DNA of 20,130 nt from a virus. Both the position numbers and the translations under genes were made by a program. Shown one piece after another: positions 1-6,890 of the stretch. Each line of letters begins with the position of its first letter. The stretch's first letter is position 1. The notes under the pieces were generated by a model. It was not told the origin of the DNA, did not search any database, and worked only from the letters and a program-made list of their open reading frames with translations. The stretch covers positions 1 through 20,130 of IMG/VR virus record IMGVR_UViG_3300027608_000209. One strand, given 5' to 3'.

Positions 1-14
1 ATTGATATGACTAT

Positions 15-1703
15 TTATTCTTCGTCAGGTACACGGCGCTGGGCGAACCTTGCTCCGTATGCCTTGCTTACAAGTTGATTTACCATCTGCTCTTCTTGGG
101 GGGTAATGACTGGACCAGGCATTGGTCCCCCATCAGGAGAGCCTCCTGCTGAAGATACACTAGCACCTCCAGCCGAAGTCATTTCAGGACCGTCAGGTCC
201 TGGAACCATACCAGTGGCAAGCATTACTGCCATCTGGATTTGAGCATTTAGCATGTCAAGAGCGCCTTGATCCATAGCGTCATCTTGCAATTCCTCAAAG
301 ATTTCGTCCATCTTTTCGTTCGGGAATTCTTCGCCAAGAATACGCAAGGCACCACGCTTGGATTCCAAACCAAGTGCCATCTTTGCTTGAACCTCATTGA
401 GTTTAATAAGTTGGTCAACAGGCAATGGCTCAGGCCAGTGGACAGTTGTCTTATAGGTCAAAGGGTCAGCAGGATCTAATTGAGTTGCTTGGTCACGCTC
501 AGGCATAGCCGATTTGCTTGGGTTGTACTGGAGCATTTGTGGCTCAAATACAGCCGCTGTACGGATAACAATTTCGTTGACACGCTCAAGACCCTTAGTA
601 AAGTGAACCTTTTTCATCATAAAACGGTTCATCATTGGCTGGTATTGAATAGCCAAAGCAACGCCAGATGTGTTAGACACGGGTTGGAATTGACCAAGTG
701 CAGTTTCAGGAACACCAGTCATTTCGTGCATAGTGCGCTTTAGAAACTGGATGTACTCCAAGGCTCCTGACATCTCACCACGAGATTCAAGGTTGAAAAC
801 GCTGGCATCTTTAGGAAGACCTGCCCACACTTTTTTAGGTCCACGCTCCAACTGGGAAGCCTTAGCACCAGTGATGATAGTGACAGGTGCGGCGTGGTAG
901 TTGATGATGTCAGAAACTTCAACCATCTTTTCGTTAAGTTCACGGTTCAATGGGATGATGTCCCAGATGTCTGACTGACCCCAAGGAGATGATGAGATAG
1001 AAGTATTTGGAATATGTACAACAGGAATTGTGCCCAAAGCATTTGGATATTGGTCAATCAATTCGTCATTGATGAACTGTTGAATCATGTCGTCAGAAAG
1101 GATTTCAGTGAATGTATATACCTGACGAGTTCCTTCAGGAGAGGTACCCCAGAAACGGTATTTAAGTTTAAAGCGCAACAAACGATCACGGTCATGTGGG
1201 TGATACTCAGGAAAACAATGCGCTGGGTTCAAAGGAATAATACGAATTCTTCCTTCAATGGGAACACCTACGGAGTCCACATAAGGCTCTTCATAAGCAA
1301 CTTTGACAAAACAGTCACCAGTTACAGATGCTAATTGACCCATTTCCCAAAGAACATAATGTTTTGAGTTGTGATTTTCCCATACTTGTGCAAGAAGATG
1401 AGGAATAATTGCTGAGTTTTGTTCAGGACAACGAAATTGAATACCTTTACCAAAGCAGAAGTTGGTGATGTAGTCCGACATTACACGGACATAGTTCATG
1501 TAGAACTGAGATTCACCCATCTCACGGCGATATGACCAGTGGTGACCAAGGTACCAAGCCCATGCCGCAGAGTAACGGTTCAGGCGTGGGCCATGAACCT
1601 CAAATTCTTCGTCTGCGAGTTCTACCAATCCAAGAGGAGAAATAGCAACTGTAAGGTCGCTAGATGCCGCTCTATAAGATGGGGACCAAAAGTCCATTGC
1701 CAT
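15..1703 (-). CDS. Phage portal protein
   Basis: Portal proteins form the dodecameric ring at one capsid vertex through which the terminase pumps DNA and to which the neck attaches. This 562-aa product is a typical portal length. The N-terminal half has the SPP1/Gp6-like pattern of many aromatic and amphipathic segments (for example YYMNYVRVM-like helices near residues 67-80). The middle carries a 'GIPVVHIPN'-like strand (here GTIPVVHIPN, about residue 224) and a long helical stretch that includes MTGVPETALG (about 329-338), a portal hallmark. The C-terminal 100 residues are Gly/Pro-rich and acidic, probably flexible. The start ATG lies 13 nt after the previous stop, with AAGG about 8 nt upstream. 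It is the last gene in the window. Portal identity rests on recognised family pattern and its place downstream of the terminase. Confidence 0.88.
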   Translation of the reverse strand: MAMDFWSPSYRAASSDLTVAISPLGLVELADEEFEVHGPRLNRYSAAWAWYLGHHWSYRREMGESQFYMNYVRVMSDYITNFCFGKGIQFRCPEQNSAIIPHLLAQVWENHNSKHYVLWEMGQLASVTGDCFVKVAYEEPYVDSVGVPIEGRIRIIPLNPAHCFPEYHPHDRDRLLRFKLKYRFWGTSPEGTRQVYTFTEILSDDMIQQFINDELIDQYPNALGTIPVVHIPNTSISSSPWGQSDIWDIIPLNRELNEKMVEVSDIINYHAAPVTIITGAKASQLERGPKKVWAGLPKDASVFNLESRGEMSGALEYIQFLKRTMHEMTGVPETALGQFQPVSNTSGVALAIQYQPMMNRFMMKKVHFTKGLERVNEIVIRTAAVFEPQMLQYNPSKSAMPERDQATQLDPADPLTYKTTVHWPEPLPVDQLIKLNEVQAKMALGLESKRGALRILGEEFPNEKMDEIFEELQDDAMDQGALDMLNAQIQMAVMLATGMVPGPDGPEMTSAGGASVSSAGGSPDGGPMPGPVITPQEEQMVNQLVSKAYGARFAQRRVPDEE

Positions 1704-1716
1704 AAGTTAGACCTTA

Positions 1717-2403
1717 CTACTTTTTCTTTGGTGGTGGTTTCAATTGACTACCAGTTCCAAGAAAAATAAAGTTTCCTTGACCTGCTGGCACCACTGCCTT
1801 TTTCTTACCACGACCACGGGAAAAAGTTTGTCGTTCTGTTGTGTTTCCAAATACTACTTCATCACCAATAGGTGCGTCAGAAGTAGTATATCGTTCTGCT
1901 TCACCTGGTTGTAATTCCACATTGCCACCTGCACGCTTTAGTACATCGGGGTGTAGTGGGTTATATTCAGTAGTAAATGTACGAAGGTTAAAATTACCCA
2001 TCTGATTCCCAGCAACAGTAGCACCACGGGCTTCCTTGTTTCCTTGAGAAGTTTCTGGGTACACTTTAGAAACATCTAGGAAAACCTGTGGAGTTTCGTT
2101 CTCGTCTTCGTCAATCCAAGTACCAAGTGCTCTATGTGGATGGCCTGTCAAAGCGGCGTGATGTTCTGGAGTATGCATATAGCGAGTGACATCACTTACA
2201 CCAAAGTCATCTACAGGAACACGGTCTTCAAAGCCACCAAGTGATACAGAAGTTCCCGATTCAGCAGGCTCACCTGTTAATGCAAAAGTAGTAGACCCAC
2301 CATACTTCTGGGTAGTTTCGGCTACTGCGCTAGGGTTAACCTTGTTGGATTTGTTGTATACAAAACTGTCAGGATTAAAAATTTCATTTTCATTAGCGGG
2401 CAT
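1717..2403 (-). CDS. Hypothetical phage protein, 228 aa, upstream of portal
   Basis: Unrecognised. It is a soluble 228-aa protein with no signal peptide or membrane segment. The central block (about residues 90-150) has a GTWIDEDE...VFLDVSKVYPE strand pattern followed by GNQMGNFNLRTF. This resembles small phage proteins in which a 'W-(I/V)-D...LDVS' core is followed by a conserved 'NQ' helix, but I cannot name a Pfam family. The ends are rich in Gly, Pro and Lys (terminal PPPKKK) and look disordered. It overlaps the preceding gene by a TAATG junction at 2403 and is followed 13 nt later by the portal, so co-expression with head genes is likely. A minor virion protein or an internal protein is possible. 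Confidence 0.8.
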   Translation of the reverse strand: MPANENEIFNPDSFVYNKSNKVNPSAVAETTQKYGGSTTFALTGEPAESGTSVSLGGFEDRVPVDDFGVSDVTRYMHTPEHHAALTGHPHRALGTWIDEDENETPQVFLDVSKVYPETSQGNKEARGATVAGNQMGNFNLRTFTTEYNPLHPDVLKRAGGNVELQPGEAERYTTSDAPIGDEVVFGNTTERQTFSRGRGKKKAVVPAGQGNFIFLGTGSQLKPPPKKK

Positions 2404-2726
2404 TAATTGCCAGCCTTTGAAGCCGCTTTCTTAGCAGGAGCCACTTTCTTAGCAGGAGCCTTTTTAGCAGTGGCTTTCTTTTTAGCCACTTCTGCCTGAA
2501 CTTCTTCTACAAGTTCTGGAAGTTCTTCCGAAGCCTTGGCAAGAAAGTTTGCTGTACCCCTGTCACCGATCATGGTACTTGCATAGGCAAGACCTGTGAT
2601 AACAAGTGGCATGATTGCAGCCTGTGCGCCTGGGTCAATATTTGCCTTAGCAAGAAAAAACGAAAGTGCGCCGACAATGGCACCCTTTAGAGTCTGGTCT
2701 GCGACCTGTTGGTTCTTTGTAGCCAT
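2403..2726 (-). CDS. Small membrane protein with histone H1-like Lys/Ala tail (holin-like)
   Basis: The 107-aa product has two likely membrane helices (about residues 13-30, TLKGAIVGALSFFLAK, and 36-54, QAAIMPLVITGLAYASTM). An acidic amphipathic helix follows (67-81), then a strongly basic tail of AKKAPAKK-type repeats to the C terminus. Two short hydrophobic helices plus a basic tail is the general design of small phage holins. The tail length and its histone H1/HU-like composition are unusual. The start is well supported: AAGGAG lies 5 nt before the ATG. The product may insert in the inner membrane as a holin or pinholin, or associate with membrane and DNA. No enzymatic motif is seen. The holin assignment is inference. 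Confidence 0.75.
   Translation of the reverse strand: MATKNQQVADQTLKGAIVGALSFFLAKANIDPGAQAAIMPLVITGLAYASTMIGDRGTANFLAKASEELPELVEEVQAEVAKKKATAKKAPAKKVAPAKKAASKAGN
2426..2460. repeat. 18-bp tandem repeat encoding the Lys/Ala/Pro tail
   Basis: The 17-mer CTTTCTTAGCAGGAGCC occurs at 2426-2442 and again at 2444-2460, giving an 18-bp (six-codon) tandem unit. It encodes the APAKK(A/V) repeats of the basic tail of the overlapping membrane protein. The identity at nucleotide level suggests recent duplication, so tail length may vary between relatives. Confidence 0.85.
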
Positions 2727-2757
2727 TAGTGCTCCTTAAATGGGTCACTTAATGATA

Positions 2758-3375
2758 CTATTTTTTTACTTCTCGTTCTTGCGTAAAGGCTTGGAAGGGT
2801 GAACCCGTATATGGATCAAATTTGCTGGCTACAGCAAGAGCCTTGTTAGCAATAGTTTTTGCCTGTTGCGCACTCAGTTTCTTACCCCCTGCAAGGGTCT
2901 GTAGGGCACCAAGAGCATAGGAAGACCCTGTACCAATGGCATAGATTCCAGCCGTGTCCGATGTCCACGAGTAGTCTCCGTCAATAATATAGAGGGTTCC
3001 ATGAACCACCAAAATAATGGTGGACCCATGTTCAGCCATATGTTCAGAGCCTTCACGCTCTGGGACAGAATAGCCCTGCTCGTCAAAACAGGTGCGTAAT
3101 GCTGGGATGAACTGTCGGGTAATGAACTGGTCTAACTTTTTACCGTAGGCGTGCAAGGGTGGAGGAGGTGGTGTGAAAGCGTGATGAAGGATGTTGATGG
3201 CTCTCACATCACCTGCGGCTCCAAGGATGTATTTACCATTTGCGGCAATCTTGCTAGAACCTGCCCCAAGTGTAGTTACTTGGTATGCCATACCTGATTC
3301 GTCAAAAGACGATATACGACTGTCAGTACAAATAACAGCGTAGTTGTCACCCTGAATACCTACGATAGTTGTCAT
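2758..3375 (-). CDS. Proteasome beta/HslV-like N-terminal-threonine peptidase
   Basis: 205 aa. The N terminus MTTIVGIQG places a threonine directly after the initiator Met, as in HslV, so Met removal would expose the catalytic Thr1 of an Ntn hydrolase. Counting from that Thr, Asp17 lies in TDSR, and a lysine in GAGSSKI (residue 41, after an insertion) fits the conserved catalytic Lys33. GAAGD follows (51-55). The motif GTGSSYALGAL matches the beta-subunit GSG(S)xxAxGAL signature, and DPYT near the C terminus matches the Asp166/Ser169 pair. A five-proline stretch (66-70 region) is unusual. An in-frame start exists upstream at 3411, but the ATG at 3375 overlaps the previous stop (TAATG) and gives the family N terminus, so I chose it. 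Family membership is strong. The role (protein turnover, host remodelling or virion maturation) is unknown. Confidence 0.9.
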   Translation of the reverse strand: MTTIVGIQGDNYAVICTDSRISSFDESGMAYQVTTLGAGSSKIAANGKYILGAAGDVRAINILHHAFTPPPPPLHAYGKKLDQFITRQFIPALRTCFDEQGYSVPEREGSEHMAEHGSTIILVVHGTLYIIDGDYSWTSDTAGIYAIGTGSSYALGALQTLAGGKKLSAQQAKTIANKALAVASKFDPYTGSPFQAFTQEREVKK

Positions 3376-4538
3376 TATGCTTTGTATTCCTTGTTGTGAT
3401 ACATCGCCCAACCATCACGAATAGGGATCATCTCAAGATTGAATTCAGCGTCACCGTCTTTGTATGTCACCACACAGAGACCTTGTTGCCAATTTTCAGT
3501 GATGGTCATTGGACGACCATCAAGGTCAATGCCACCTTTAGTGGAAGGTACAACACCATCTACACGAGCAAGACAACCAGCAGAGGCGGCAAGAATAGTT
3601 TTGCGACCATCGTAATCTTCACGAGTTACTTCAGCCCATTCACGGCGATGAATATGTCCATAAAGAACGGATGTCTTCTCATTAGCCAAGTACATGTGTG
3701 CGGTAGAGCCATTGCTCTTAACACGAGTACCGTGGATAACTTTCAACTTCTGGTTAATCCAGTAGTAACCAGCAGGGTAGCCAGGAACATACTTAACATT
3801 AAAGTCATCAAAACGACACAAGAATGGAACAGATAACACAGGCCAGTTATCTGGTGTGTCACCACGCCTCAAACCAAACGAAGCCTTAGCATTGTCCAAT
3901 GTGTAGTTGACAAGGCGCTCTTCATGGTTACCTGCAAGCCACACAATTTCAGCATCTGGTGCAATTGCACGGAGTCGGGCACACAAAATAGTGGCGTAAT
4001 CAATGGACTTTTGAGTCGTCAATGCGTAGGCAGGACTAAGTCGGTACTTACCAAACTCAGCAAAGTCCAAGTTATCACCATGCATAACAACTTTTTCAGG
4101 TTTCAAATCCTTAATCATTGCAATACAAATATCAATAGCGGCTTCGTCATGTATTGGTTCTAGTTCACCGTGTGAGTTACGGAAATAACCAATCTGCATA
4201 TCAGGAAGAACTACTGCTGTGTTCCATTCTGTTTGCTTGTTACTTTTTGTAACTTTTACAGGTGGCAACTTAACTGCTGGTCCCTGCTGAACAGGATTCC
4301 ATTCAGGACCTTCTGCCCACTTGGGTGAGAACTGAATAGCACTTAAGTCATGTATTTGTGCTTCACCGTCAGCATCTTTTGTTAAAGATTGGTAAATAGA
4401 TACACGCTTGACAGAACCAATTTCATTGATATCAATGTTTTGTCGTTCTAATACTTCAAGCAACTTACCAAGAGCCTTGGCATTGTTTGCTGGTTTATTA
4501 AGATCACTCGCCAAGTCGCTCACAAGGGCACTCTCCAT
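3375..4538 (-). CDS. Calcineurin-like metallophosphoesterase
   Basis: 387 aa. The C-terminal two thirds carry the dimetal phosphoesterase motifs in order: PDMQ (Asp113, with Gln115 where His is usual), GDNLD (154-158), GNHEE (203-207), a His in VIHGT (269) and GHIH (294-297). The first 105 residues form a separate, mostly helical N-terminal region of unknown role. Such enzymes hydrolyse phosphomono- or diesters and include Mre11/SbcD nucleases. The substrate cannot be read from the sequence. The DxQ variant of the first motif also occurs in phage members, as far as I recall, and need not abolish activity. The gene start overlaps the HTH gene by 35 nt and its stop overlaps the start of the proteasome-like gene (TAATG), so the two are likely translated together. 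Confidence 0.87.
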   Translation of the reverse strand: MESALVSDLASDLNKPANNAKALGKLLEVLERQNIDINEIGSVKRVSIYQSLTKDADGEAQIHDLSAIQFSPKWAEGPEWNPVQQGPAVKLPPVKVTKSNKQTEWNTAVVLPDMQIGYFRNSHGELEPIHDEAAIDICIAMIKDLKPEKVVMHGDNLDFAEFGKYRLSPAYALTTQKSIDYATILCARLRAIAPDAEIVWLAGNHEERLVNYTLDNAKASFGLRRGDTPDNWPVLSVPFLCRFDDFNVKYVPGYPAGYYWINQKLKVIHGTRVKSNGSTAHMYLANEKTSVLYGHIHRREWAEVTREDYDGRKTILAASAGCLARVDGVVPSTKGGIDLDGRPMTITENWQQGLCVVTYKDGDAEFNLEMIPIRDGWAMYHNKEYKA

Positions 4539-4797
4539 TTATGTGTCGTTGAATTGTACTGATGCTGACGGAATGACCGTGCTTACGCAAGTTTTGTGTG
4601 AGCCATGACGCACTGTAAGTTTTTGAACGACCTTGACCTCTATCGGCTTTAATCAATTCAATGGCTTTATTAAGAGCCTCAATATCCTTTTCTTCCATGT
4701 CTGACATCATGACGGACAACTTGCAATGAACTTGGTTAGCGTTCAAGCGAGGTGCCATCAAATCGTCATACAAAGACCTTTTGTCTTTGTTTGTCAT
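4504..4797 (-). CDS. Small helix-turn-helix DNA-binding protein (RHxxGxCxC type)
   Basis: 97 aa. Residues 62-88 (SASWLTQNLRKHGHSVSIST then IQRHING) read as a helix-turn-helix, with the second helix starting at SISTIQRH. The CPC pair (Cys90, Cys92) follows directly. This 'WL...LR..G..vs.sTiqRHi.g.C.C' pattern is one I associate with small actinophage HTH proteins. The N-terminal half is an acidic helix (32-52). AGGGAG lies 5 nt before the ATG. It is the first gene after an 85-bp gap that contains inverted repeats, and could bind there. A regulator is the simplest reading. A terminase small-subunit-like role is possible but the gene is not next to the large subunit. Confidence 0.72.
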   Translation of the reverse strand: MTNKDKRSLYDDLMAPRLNANQVHCKLSVMMSDMEEKDIEALNKAIELIKADRGQGRSKTYSASWLTQNLRKHGHSVSISTIQRHINGECPCERLGE

Positions 4798-4822
4798 CTT
4801 GACTCCCTGGGGTATCTATGCA

Positions 4823-4873
4823 AAGTTCTATTCAAGAACTTATTGTGCATCGTAGCATGAACTGACGCACAAT
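4823..4873. promoter_or_regulatory. Paired inverted repeats in the gap upstream of the HTH gene
   Basis: The 85-bp gap 4798-4882 holds a perfect 7-bp inverted repeat with a 5-nt loop (AAGTTCT-ATTCA-AGAACTT, 4823-4841). Next to it is a second 7-bp inverted repeat (ATTGTGC 4842-4848 and GCACAAT 4867-4873). Neither is followed by a T-run on the minus strand, so a factor-independent terminator is unlikely. Their position just upstream of the HTH gene suits an operator or promoter region. No convincing -35/-10 pair was found. Confidence 0.45.
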
Positions 4874-4882
4874 GCTAAGACC

Positions 4883-5092
4883 CTACTTCGTCAAATGCCA
4901 ATCAATATGGTCGTCAAGACGCACGCCTACACGGTCAACACTGGACTGCACTTTGTCCAATCTGTGCATTACTTGATCGTGGTCAACACTGTTAGTTTGT
5001 TTCATTGATTTAAACTCTTTAATTGCAATACCTACAAGAGTTACAAATGCACCAATGACGGCGACAATGATAGAAGCGATTGCTGGGTCCAT
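4883..5092 (-). CDS. Small membrane protein with C-terminal coiled coil
   Basis: 69 aa from ATG 5092: one N-terminal membrane helix (residues 4-24, AIASIIVAVIGAFVTLVGIA), then a charged coiled-coil region (about 36-62) ending in DHIDWHLTK. An in-frame start at 5182 would add 30 residues lying over the preceding gene. I reject it because ATG 5092 forms a TAATG overlap with that gene's stop and gives a clean membrane N terminus. One TM plus a heptad-like tail ending in 'H-x-x-W-H' is a design seen in actinophage membrane proteins near lysis genes. A holin or holin accessory role is possible but unproven. Confidence 0.72.
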   Translation of the reverse strand: MDPAIASIIVAVIGAFVTLVGIAIKEFKSMKQTNSVDHDQVMHRLDKVQSSVDRVGVRLDDHIDWHLTK

Positions 5093-5982
5093 TAGAGATA
5101 CGGTTGTCCTGCACGCTTTGGTCCAATATTTCGTATTGAACCATCTGGGTTTGTTCGTTCTAAATCCTTTGCAACCACCCATTGCAATGCTTGAGCATCC
5201 CTACCTGTAAGTCTTGGGAAGCGTTTTTGAACACTTGGAAGTTTGGACGATGAGCGAACTACTTCTTCGTAGTCTTCATGTCGTGTTGGTGTTCCTCGGA
5301 GATTACCTGCGGTACCAATTCCACGACTACTAGTTGGGCCATGCCAAGCACGCATTTCATTTGCAATAATATCCGCATGGCGACCATCAATAGTTATCGC
5401 ATCAGTATCTCCAGCAAGGTTCAACATAAAATTATGTTGTTTTGGGGATGTTCTACGAGACAGCAATTCAATAGGGTCTGCCCCACCACGGATGCGTAGG
5501 GCAGTAGATATGTTTGCGTCATACGCCTTACTTAATGAAGGGTAAGCCTCAGTAAGCATTGCAGTTACCTCTGGAAGACGGCTAGTGCGCATAGCATGTT
5601 GTGCATATTCAGGAGAGCCTTTGAGAATACCTCTTGCTTTTAATTCTCTGTTATGTGCTTGACCAATTCGTGCAAGTTGTGCACTTTGCATAACCATTTT
5701 TGCATGTTCAGGCTTCATGCGATCTAATTCTTCAAGAACACCAACATTATGCGTGTCAAAGTCAAGTCCAGGAGACACTGCTGACATCATTCCAGCGCCT
5801 CTAATATGGCTAACGCCCATTGAAGCGGAGCCTTCACGAGCGGCTCTTTCAGCATTTGGGTACCAAGATAACCCCGCTTCGGCCTGATGCTCAGTAGCAC
5901 CAAGCATCATACTTTTTAAACGATTTCTAGCGTTTGCAAAATTTTCAGGATTTTTTTCTTTATTTACATCAAAAAAAGCCAT
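5092..5982 (-). CDS. DUF7178-like phage protein
   Basis: 296 aa. Motifs in order: GLSWYPNA (37-44), GMMSAVSPGLD (64-74), a long helical middle, AITIDGRHADI (195-205) and AQALQWVV (263-270). I recognise this series (xxWYPNA, AALSP, a conserved 'TIDxHA' and a C-terminal 'QAxxW') from a widespread phage family of unknown function (DUF7178). Its helical layout recalls HhH-type DNA glycosylases, with the Asp of TIDGRHA as the candidate key residue. That comparison is tentative. Here the family core is enlarged by a middle insertion of about 100 residues. TAATG overlaps at both ends tie it to its neighbours. It may be a DNA-binding or virion-associated protein. There is no experimental role I can cite. 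Confidence 0.78.
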   Translation of the reverse strand: MAFFDVNKEKNPENFANARNRLKSMMLGATEHQAEAGLSWYPNAERAAREGSASMGVSHIRGAGMMSAVSPGLDFDTHNVGVLEELDRMKPEHAKMVMQSAQLARIGQAHNRELKARGILKGSPEYAQHAMRTSRLPEVTAMLTEAYPSLSKAYDANISTALRIRGGADPIELLSRRTSPKQHNFMLNLAGDTDAITIDGRHADIIANEMRAWHGPTSSRGIGTAGNLRGTPTRHEDYEEVVRSSSKLPSVQKRFPRLTGRDAQALQWVVAKDLERTNPDGSIRNIGPKRAGQPYL

Positions 5983-6422
5983 TACATTTCCTGACCGTAA
6001 TCAGCGTTTTCTTTATTTACCTTACGATAAGCGGCAGAACCACGCTTACGCTGGCGACTAGAGTCAACTGGTCGGGAAGGACGGCGCACTGGCTGTTGCT
6101 TCTTATCAATGTCCAGACGACCTGGTTTGAAGTTGTCTAAAGGATCGGTGTAAGGGATACCAATTCCAGACATATGGCGCTGAACATCAATACCACCACG
6201 AGGACCCATTGGTGTAGGAACAAATGGGTTAGGGTAATCAGTCCCATATTCGGGTCGTTGATAAAATTGTTCACTCATAAACTCTTTTTTGCTGGTACGC
6301 AAAACAGGTGAGAAGTTATAAGAGACCATGGCTCCTGCATACACAGGAGCAATAGGCATACTAGCCGTAGAGGTAGGACCGCTACTGTCCTGTGCAGGAG
6401 CGCTGTTTGATGCGCCCTCCAC
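5982..6422 (-). CDS. Hypothetical Pro/Arg-rich protein, probably disordered
   Basis: 146 aa from a GTG codon at 6422, 5 nt after the previous stop. No clear ribosome-binding site precedes this GTG. An internal ATG at 6278 (MSEQFYQRP) is preceded by AAGAG and would give 98 aa, so the true N terminus is uncertain. The product is rich in Pro, Ser, Gly and Arg, with a basic stretch near the C terminus (RRPSRPVDSSRQRKRGS, about 113-129). No membrane segment or domain was recognised. Its position between terminase and portal suggests a head-associated or packaging accessory role, by context only. Confidence 0.62.
   Translation of the reverse strand: MEGASNSAPAQDSSGPTSTASMPIAPVYAGAMVSYNFSPVLRTSKKEFMSEQFYQRPEYGTDYPNPFVPTPMGPRGGIDVQRHMSGIGIPYTDPLDNFKPGRLDIDKKQQPVRRPSRPVDSSRQRKRGSAAYRKVNKENADYGQEM
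6331..6350. repeat. Inverted repeat with 7-bp arms inside the coding region
   Basis: GCTCCTG (6331-6337) and CAGGAGC (6344-6350) form a perfect hairpin with a 6-nt loop. On the transcribed strand the right arm contains AGGAG, 2 nt before an in-frame ATG (Met32 of the overlapping gene). That spacing is too short for a normal Shine-Dalgarno site. Confidence 0.5.
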
Positions 6423-6427
6423 GAGTA

Positions 6428-6829
6428 TCAGTCGTAAACGACAGTTGGGTTCGGACGGTTCATGTGTCCACCCGTGTTGTACTCGTACTCAAAGTATGGC
6501 ATTGAGTCGCCTGCAACTGAACCTTGAACAAACTCGCTGAGAACAGTAGGAGCCTCAATCCAAGATGCTGCACCCACATGGGCACGCTCCTGCATTGTCT
6601 GCTCTGCATGCTTGTAGAACATCTCAGGGTTGTTGTGGTTCATACGCATTGGAGATGGAGCGGTGTCCATGTATGCACCTTGAGCGAAGTCATTAGGGAC
6701 ATCGGTATCGGTGGCGACTCCCTCTTCAAAACGAAGAGGACCTTTGTTCATTGGAATGCTTGGAGCAAACCCACGCTCAAAAATATGTTCTCCACGCTCT
6801 GGGAACATTGGAACTGGTGAAACTGGCAC
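6428..6829 (-). CDS. Hypothetical protein next to terminase, 133 aa
   Basis: The protein starts at a GTG: GGAGG lies 9 nt upstream (6840-6844) and no ATG occurs near. It is proline- and methionine-rich with many short acidic and aromatic motifs (HIFERGF, MFYKHAEQTMQERAHVGAASW, YFEYEYNTGG). It lacks membrane segments and has one clear helix (about 68-84). The order terminase, this gene, then head-region genes suggests a small virion or packaging accessory protein. No family was recognised. Confidence 0.72.
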   Translation of the reverse strand: MPVSPVPMFPERGEHIFERGFAPSIPMNKGPLRFEEGVATDTDVPNDFAQGAYMDTAPSPMRMNHNNPEMFYKHAEQTMQERAHVGAASWIEAPTVLSEFVQGSVAGDSMPYFEYEYNTGGHMNRPNPTVVYD

Positions 6830-6890
6830 TTTGTTATTCCTCCATAAAAGGGGTATTGACTTTCTACAAGAATACCATTTTTTAAAGGGT
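6830..6890 (-). promoter_or_regulatory. 61-bp gap with strong Shine-Dalgarno and a weak inverted repeat
   Basis: On the minus strand the gap between the terminase stop and the next gene carries GGAGG (6840-6844), which decides the GTG start at 6829. It also has a 6-bp inverted repeat (GGTATT 6852-6857, AATACC 6871-6876, 13-nt loop) next to an A-run. This could be an mRNA processing hairpin or a promoter or operator. No convincing -35/-10 pair is visible. Confidence 0.4.

Noticed and set aside
3376-3411. N-terminal extension of the proteasome-like gene
   Set aside because: The extra 12 residues overlap the previous gene and would hide the catalytic Thr; the ATG at 3375 gives the family N terminus and a TAATG junction.
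3369-3836. 155-aa plus-strand ORF
   Set aside because: Antisense to the metallophosphoesterase with its catalytic motifs; no conserved features.
5093-5182. N-terminal extension of the 69-aa membrane protein
   Set aside because: Lies over the DUF7178-like gene in another frame; the ATG at 5092 begins the membrane helix and overlaps the previous stop.
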